DNA of 64,000 nucleotides from Pseudomonas lurida (GTDB lineage: Bacteria > Pseudomonadota > Gammaproteobacteria > Pseudomonadales > Pseudomonadaceae), in NCBI RefSeq assembly GCF_002563895.1, contig NZ_PDJB01000001.1, positions 1,347,501-1,411,500 on the forward strand, given 5' to 3'. Position 1 is the stretch's first letter; each line of letters opens with the position of its first letter. Positions 62,120 to 64,000 of the stretch are shown piece after piece. The notes under the pieces were generated by a model. That model was given only the letters and a program-made list of their open reading frames with translations. It was not told where the DNA came from and ran no database searches. Position numbers and translations under genes: made by a program.

Positions 62120-64000
62120 ATGGGTTTCAATCTTTCCGAATGGGCGTTGCGTAATCGCCAGATCGTACTGTTCCTGATGATCCTACTGGCGGTCGTCGGT
62201 ACATTGTCCTACTCCAAGCTGGGCCAAAGCGAGGACCCGCCGTTCACCTTCAAGGCCATGGTGATCAAGACCAACTGGCCCGGTGCAACCGCCCAGGAAG
62301 TCTCGCGGCAAGTCACCGAGCGCATCGAGAAGAAGCTCATGGAGACGGGCGAGTACGAACGCATCGTCTCCTTCTCGCGCCCCGGTGAATCCCAGGTCAC
62401 CTTCATAGCCCGCGATTCCATGCATTCGGCGCAGATCCCCGAGCTGTGGTACCAGGTGCGCAAAAAGATCAGCGACATCCGCCAGACCTTGCCGCCGGAT
62501 ATCCAGGGGCCTTTTTTCAACGACGAATTTGGCACCACCTTCGGCAATATCTATGCGCTGACCGGCGATGGTTTTGACTACGCGGTGCTCAAGGACTACG
62601 CCGACCGTATCCAGATTCAACTGCAGCGGGTGGCGGATGTGGGCAAGGTCGAGTTGCTCGGCCTGCAGGACGAAAAAATCTGGATCGAACTGTCCAACCT
62701 CAAGCTCGCCACCCTCGGTCTACCCCTGGCAGCGGTGCAACAGGCGTTGCAGGAGCAGAACGCAGTCTCGACCGCAGGCTTCTTTGAAACGCCGAGCGAG
62801 CGCGTGCAACTGCGGGTGTCGGGCAACTTCAAGAGCGTGGAAGAGATCCGCAGCTTCCCCATTCGCGTGGGCGACCGCACCTTCCGCATTGGCGATGTAG
62901 CCGACATCCACCGCGGCTTCAACGACCCACCGGCACCGCGCATGCGCTACATGGGTGAAGACGCGATCGGCCTGGCCGTCGCCATGCGCGACGGTGGCGA
63001 CATCCTGGTATTGGGCAAAGCCCTGGAAGGCGAATTCGCACGCCTGCAAAAGAACCTTCCGGCCGGCATGGAGTTGCGCAAGGTGTCGGACCAACCGGCG
63101 GCGGTGAAAACCAGCGTCGGCGAATTCGTGCAGGTGCTGGCCGAAGCGCTGGCCATCGTGTTGCTGGTGAGTTTCTTCTCCCTCGGCGTGCGCACCGGCA
63201 TGGTGGTGGCCCTGGCGATTCCGCTGGTGCTGGCGATGACGTTTGCCACCATGTACTACCTTGGCATCGGCTTGCACAAGATTTCCCTGGGGGCACTGGT
63301 GTTGGCGTTGGGTTTGTTGGTGGATGACGCGATCATCGCCGTGGAAATGATGGCGATCAAGATGGAGCAGGGTTACGACCGGCTCAAGGCCGCCAGCTTT
63401 GCCTGGACCAGCACCGCGTTCCCGATGCTCACCGGCACATTGATCACCGCCGCTGGCTTCTTGCCGATTGCTACCGCGCAGTCGAGCACGGGCGAGTACA
63501 CGCGTTCGATCTTCCAGGTGGTGACCATCGCGTTGCTGGCCTCGTGGGTCGCCGCCGTGGTGTTCGTGCCCTACCTGGGGGAAAAACTCCTGCCGGACCT
63601 GGCGAAGATGCATGCCGCCAAGCACGGCAGTGATGGCCCGGATCCCTACGGCACACCGTTCTACCAACGTGTGCGGCGTTTGGTGGAGTGGTGCGTGCGG
63701 CGACGCAAAACCGTGATCGTCTTGACCCTGCTGCTGTTCGTTGGCTCGGTTGCGCTGTTCCGTTTTGTGCCGCAACAGTTCTTCCCCGCCTCGGGCCGTC
63801 TCGAACTGATGGTCGACTTGAAGCTGGCTGAAGGCGCCTCCCTGAGCAACACCGCCGACCAGGTCAAGCGCCTGGAGGCGTTGCTCAAGGATCACGCGGG
63901 CATTGACAACTACGTGGCCTACGTCGGCACCGGTTCGCCGCGTTTCTACCTGCCGCTGGATCAACAACTGCCGGCCACCAGCTTCGCCCAGTTTGTGGTG
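62120..64000 (+). CDS. RND efflux pump, MexK-like (3' truncated by window edge)
   Basis: An open frame of 627 codons from the ATG at 62120 to the right edge with no stop. It has TM1 (residues about 13-30), the conserved QSEDPPF periplasmic start, and a TM4 segment LGLLVDDAIIAVEMM with the proton-relay Asp pair. The MexK/HAE1-type RND fold is clear. It is expected to be about 1,000 residues in full. Drug or metal specificity is not predictable; MexJK of P. aeruginosa exports triclosan and erythromycin. Confidence 0.93.
   Translation, partial: MGFNLSEWALRNRQIVLFLMILLAVVGTLSYSKLGQSEDPPFTFKAMVIKTNWPGATAQEVSRQVTERIEKKLMETGEYERIVSFSRPGESQVTFIARDSMHSAQIPELWYQVRKKISDIRQTLPPDIQGPFFNDEFGTTFGNIYALTGDGFDYAVLKDYADRIQIQLQRVADVGKVELLGLQDEKIWIELSNLKLATLGLPLAAVQQALQEQNAVSTAGFFETPSERVQLRVSGNFKSVEEIRSFPIRVGDRTFRIGDVADIHRGFNDPPAPRMRYMGEDAIGLAVAMRDGGDILVLGKALEGEFARLQKNLPAGMELRKVSDQPAAVKTSVGEFVQVLAEALAIVLLVSFFSLGVRTGMVVALAIPLVLAMTFATMYYLGIGLHKISLGALVLALGLLVDDAIIAVEMMAIKMEQGYDRLKAASFAWTSTAFPMLTGTLITAAGFLPIATAQSSTGEYTRSIFQVVTIALLASWVAAVVFVPYLGEKLLPDLAKMHAAKHGSDGPDPYGTPFYQRVRRLVEWCVRRRKTVIVLTLLLFVGSVALFRFVPQQFFPASGRLELMVDLKLAEGASLSNTADQVKRLEALLKDHAGIDNYVAYVGTGSPRFYLPLDQQLPATSFAQFVV

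Noticed and set aside
62720..63967. 415-codon minus-strand frame antisense to the RND pump
   Set aside because: The plus strand has a clear RND gene from 62120 to the edge; the minus frame is His/Gln-rich noise of the kind seen opposite high-G+C genes.

Overview
The window is chromosomal DNA of a fluorescent pseudomonad, most likely the Pseudomonas fluorescens group. The evidence is the high G+C codon use, gene neighbourhoods typical of Pseudomonas (cinA-recA-recX, erdR-dgkA, finR/fpr, wspA-F-wspR next to prfB-lysS, ppc-adk-tsaB, rsmJ beside a mexL/J/K-type efflux locus), and many REP/REPIN palindromes beginning GTGGGAGC. Most of it is core genome. The accessory parts are the phage-tail module at the left edge and the repeat-rich gaps.

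Layout. 1-3.0 kb: the end of a P2-like contractile-tail cluster (tape measure C-terminus, gpU-, gpX- and gpD-like proteins) with a lysis cassette (GH19-type endolysin, Rz and a nested Rz1). This is the usual P. fluorescens tailocin/prophage site next to cinA. 3.0-5.2 kb: pncC/cinA, LexA-controlled recA, recX. 5.2-18.9 kb: housekeeping and regulatory genes: a LOG-family protein, a PA3611-like secreted protein, tapT, erdR, dgkA, finR and fpr (divergent), trmO, a DUF1456 protein, a pseudouridine-synthase-like protein lacking the usual catalytic residues, a GNAT enzyme, rimO, kup and an Old Yellow Enzyme. 19-31.6 kb, almost all minus strand: opgD, then a polyamine locus (spermidine dehydrogenase, two related aldehyde dehydrogenases, a complete ABC importer, a LysR regulator). 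31.8-32.5 kb: a DUF533 protein.

32.7-41.1 kb: the complete Wsp surface-sensing cluster. WspA (receptor), WspB and WspD (CheW-like), WspC (CheR-like with a C-terminal helical extension), WspE (CheA with a receiver), WspF (CheB-like) and WspR (receiver plus GGDEF diguanylate cyclase). All key phospho-acceptor and catalytic residues are visible. wspA to wspF overlap at each stop/start, so the operon is probably translationally coupled. 41.4-44.1 kb: prfB, read through a programmed +1 frameshift, and lysS.

44.2-50.6 kb: a TetR regulator, a lipoprotein, a QEGLA-motif/DUF1704 protein with a metallopeptidase signature, an alpha/beta-hydrolase lipoprotein, small unknowns, and an LptF-like OmpA lipoprotein paired with a DUF4398 lipoprotein downstream of a candidate AlgU promoter. 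50.8-59.5 kb: ppc, adk, tsaB, a small unknown, a DUF72 protein, an ICL/PEP-mutase-family enzyme, an extensin-like protein, an unknown protein with two internal repeats, and rsmJ. 59.5-60.3 kb: a gene-free, repeat-packed interval with a four-copy 74-bp REP array and a larger palindromic element that also has a decayed copy near 41.1 kb. 60.3-64 kb: an efflux locus (TetR repressor, lipidated adaptor, RND pump running off the right edge).

I found no tRNA, rRNA, CRISPR array or insertion sequence. I also found no clearly new multi-gene system. The items most worth following up are the degenerate pseudouridine synthase, the putative metallopeptidase, the small unknown ORFs and the repeat-element interval.
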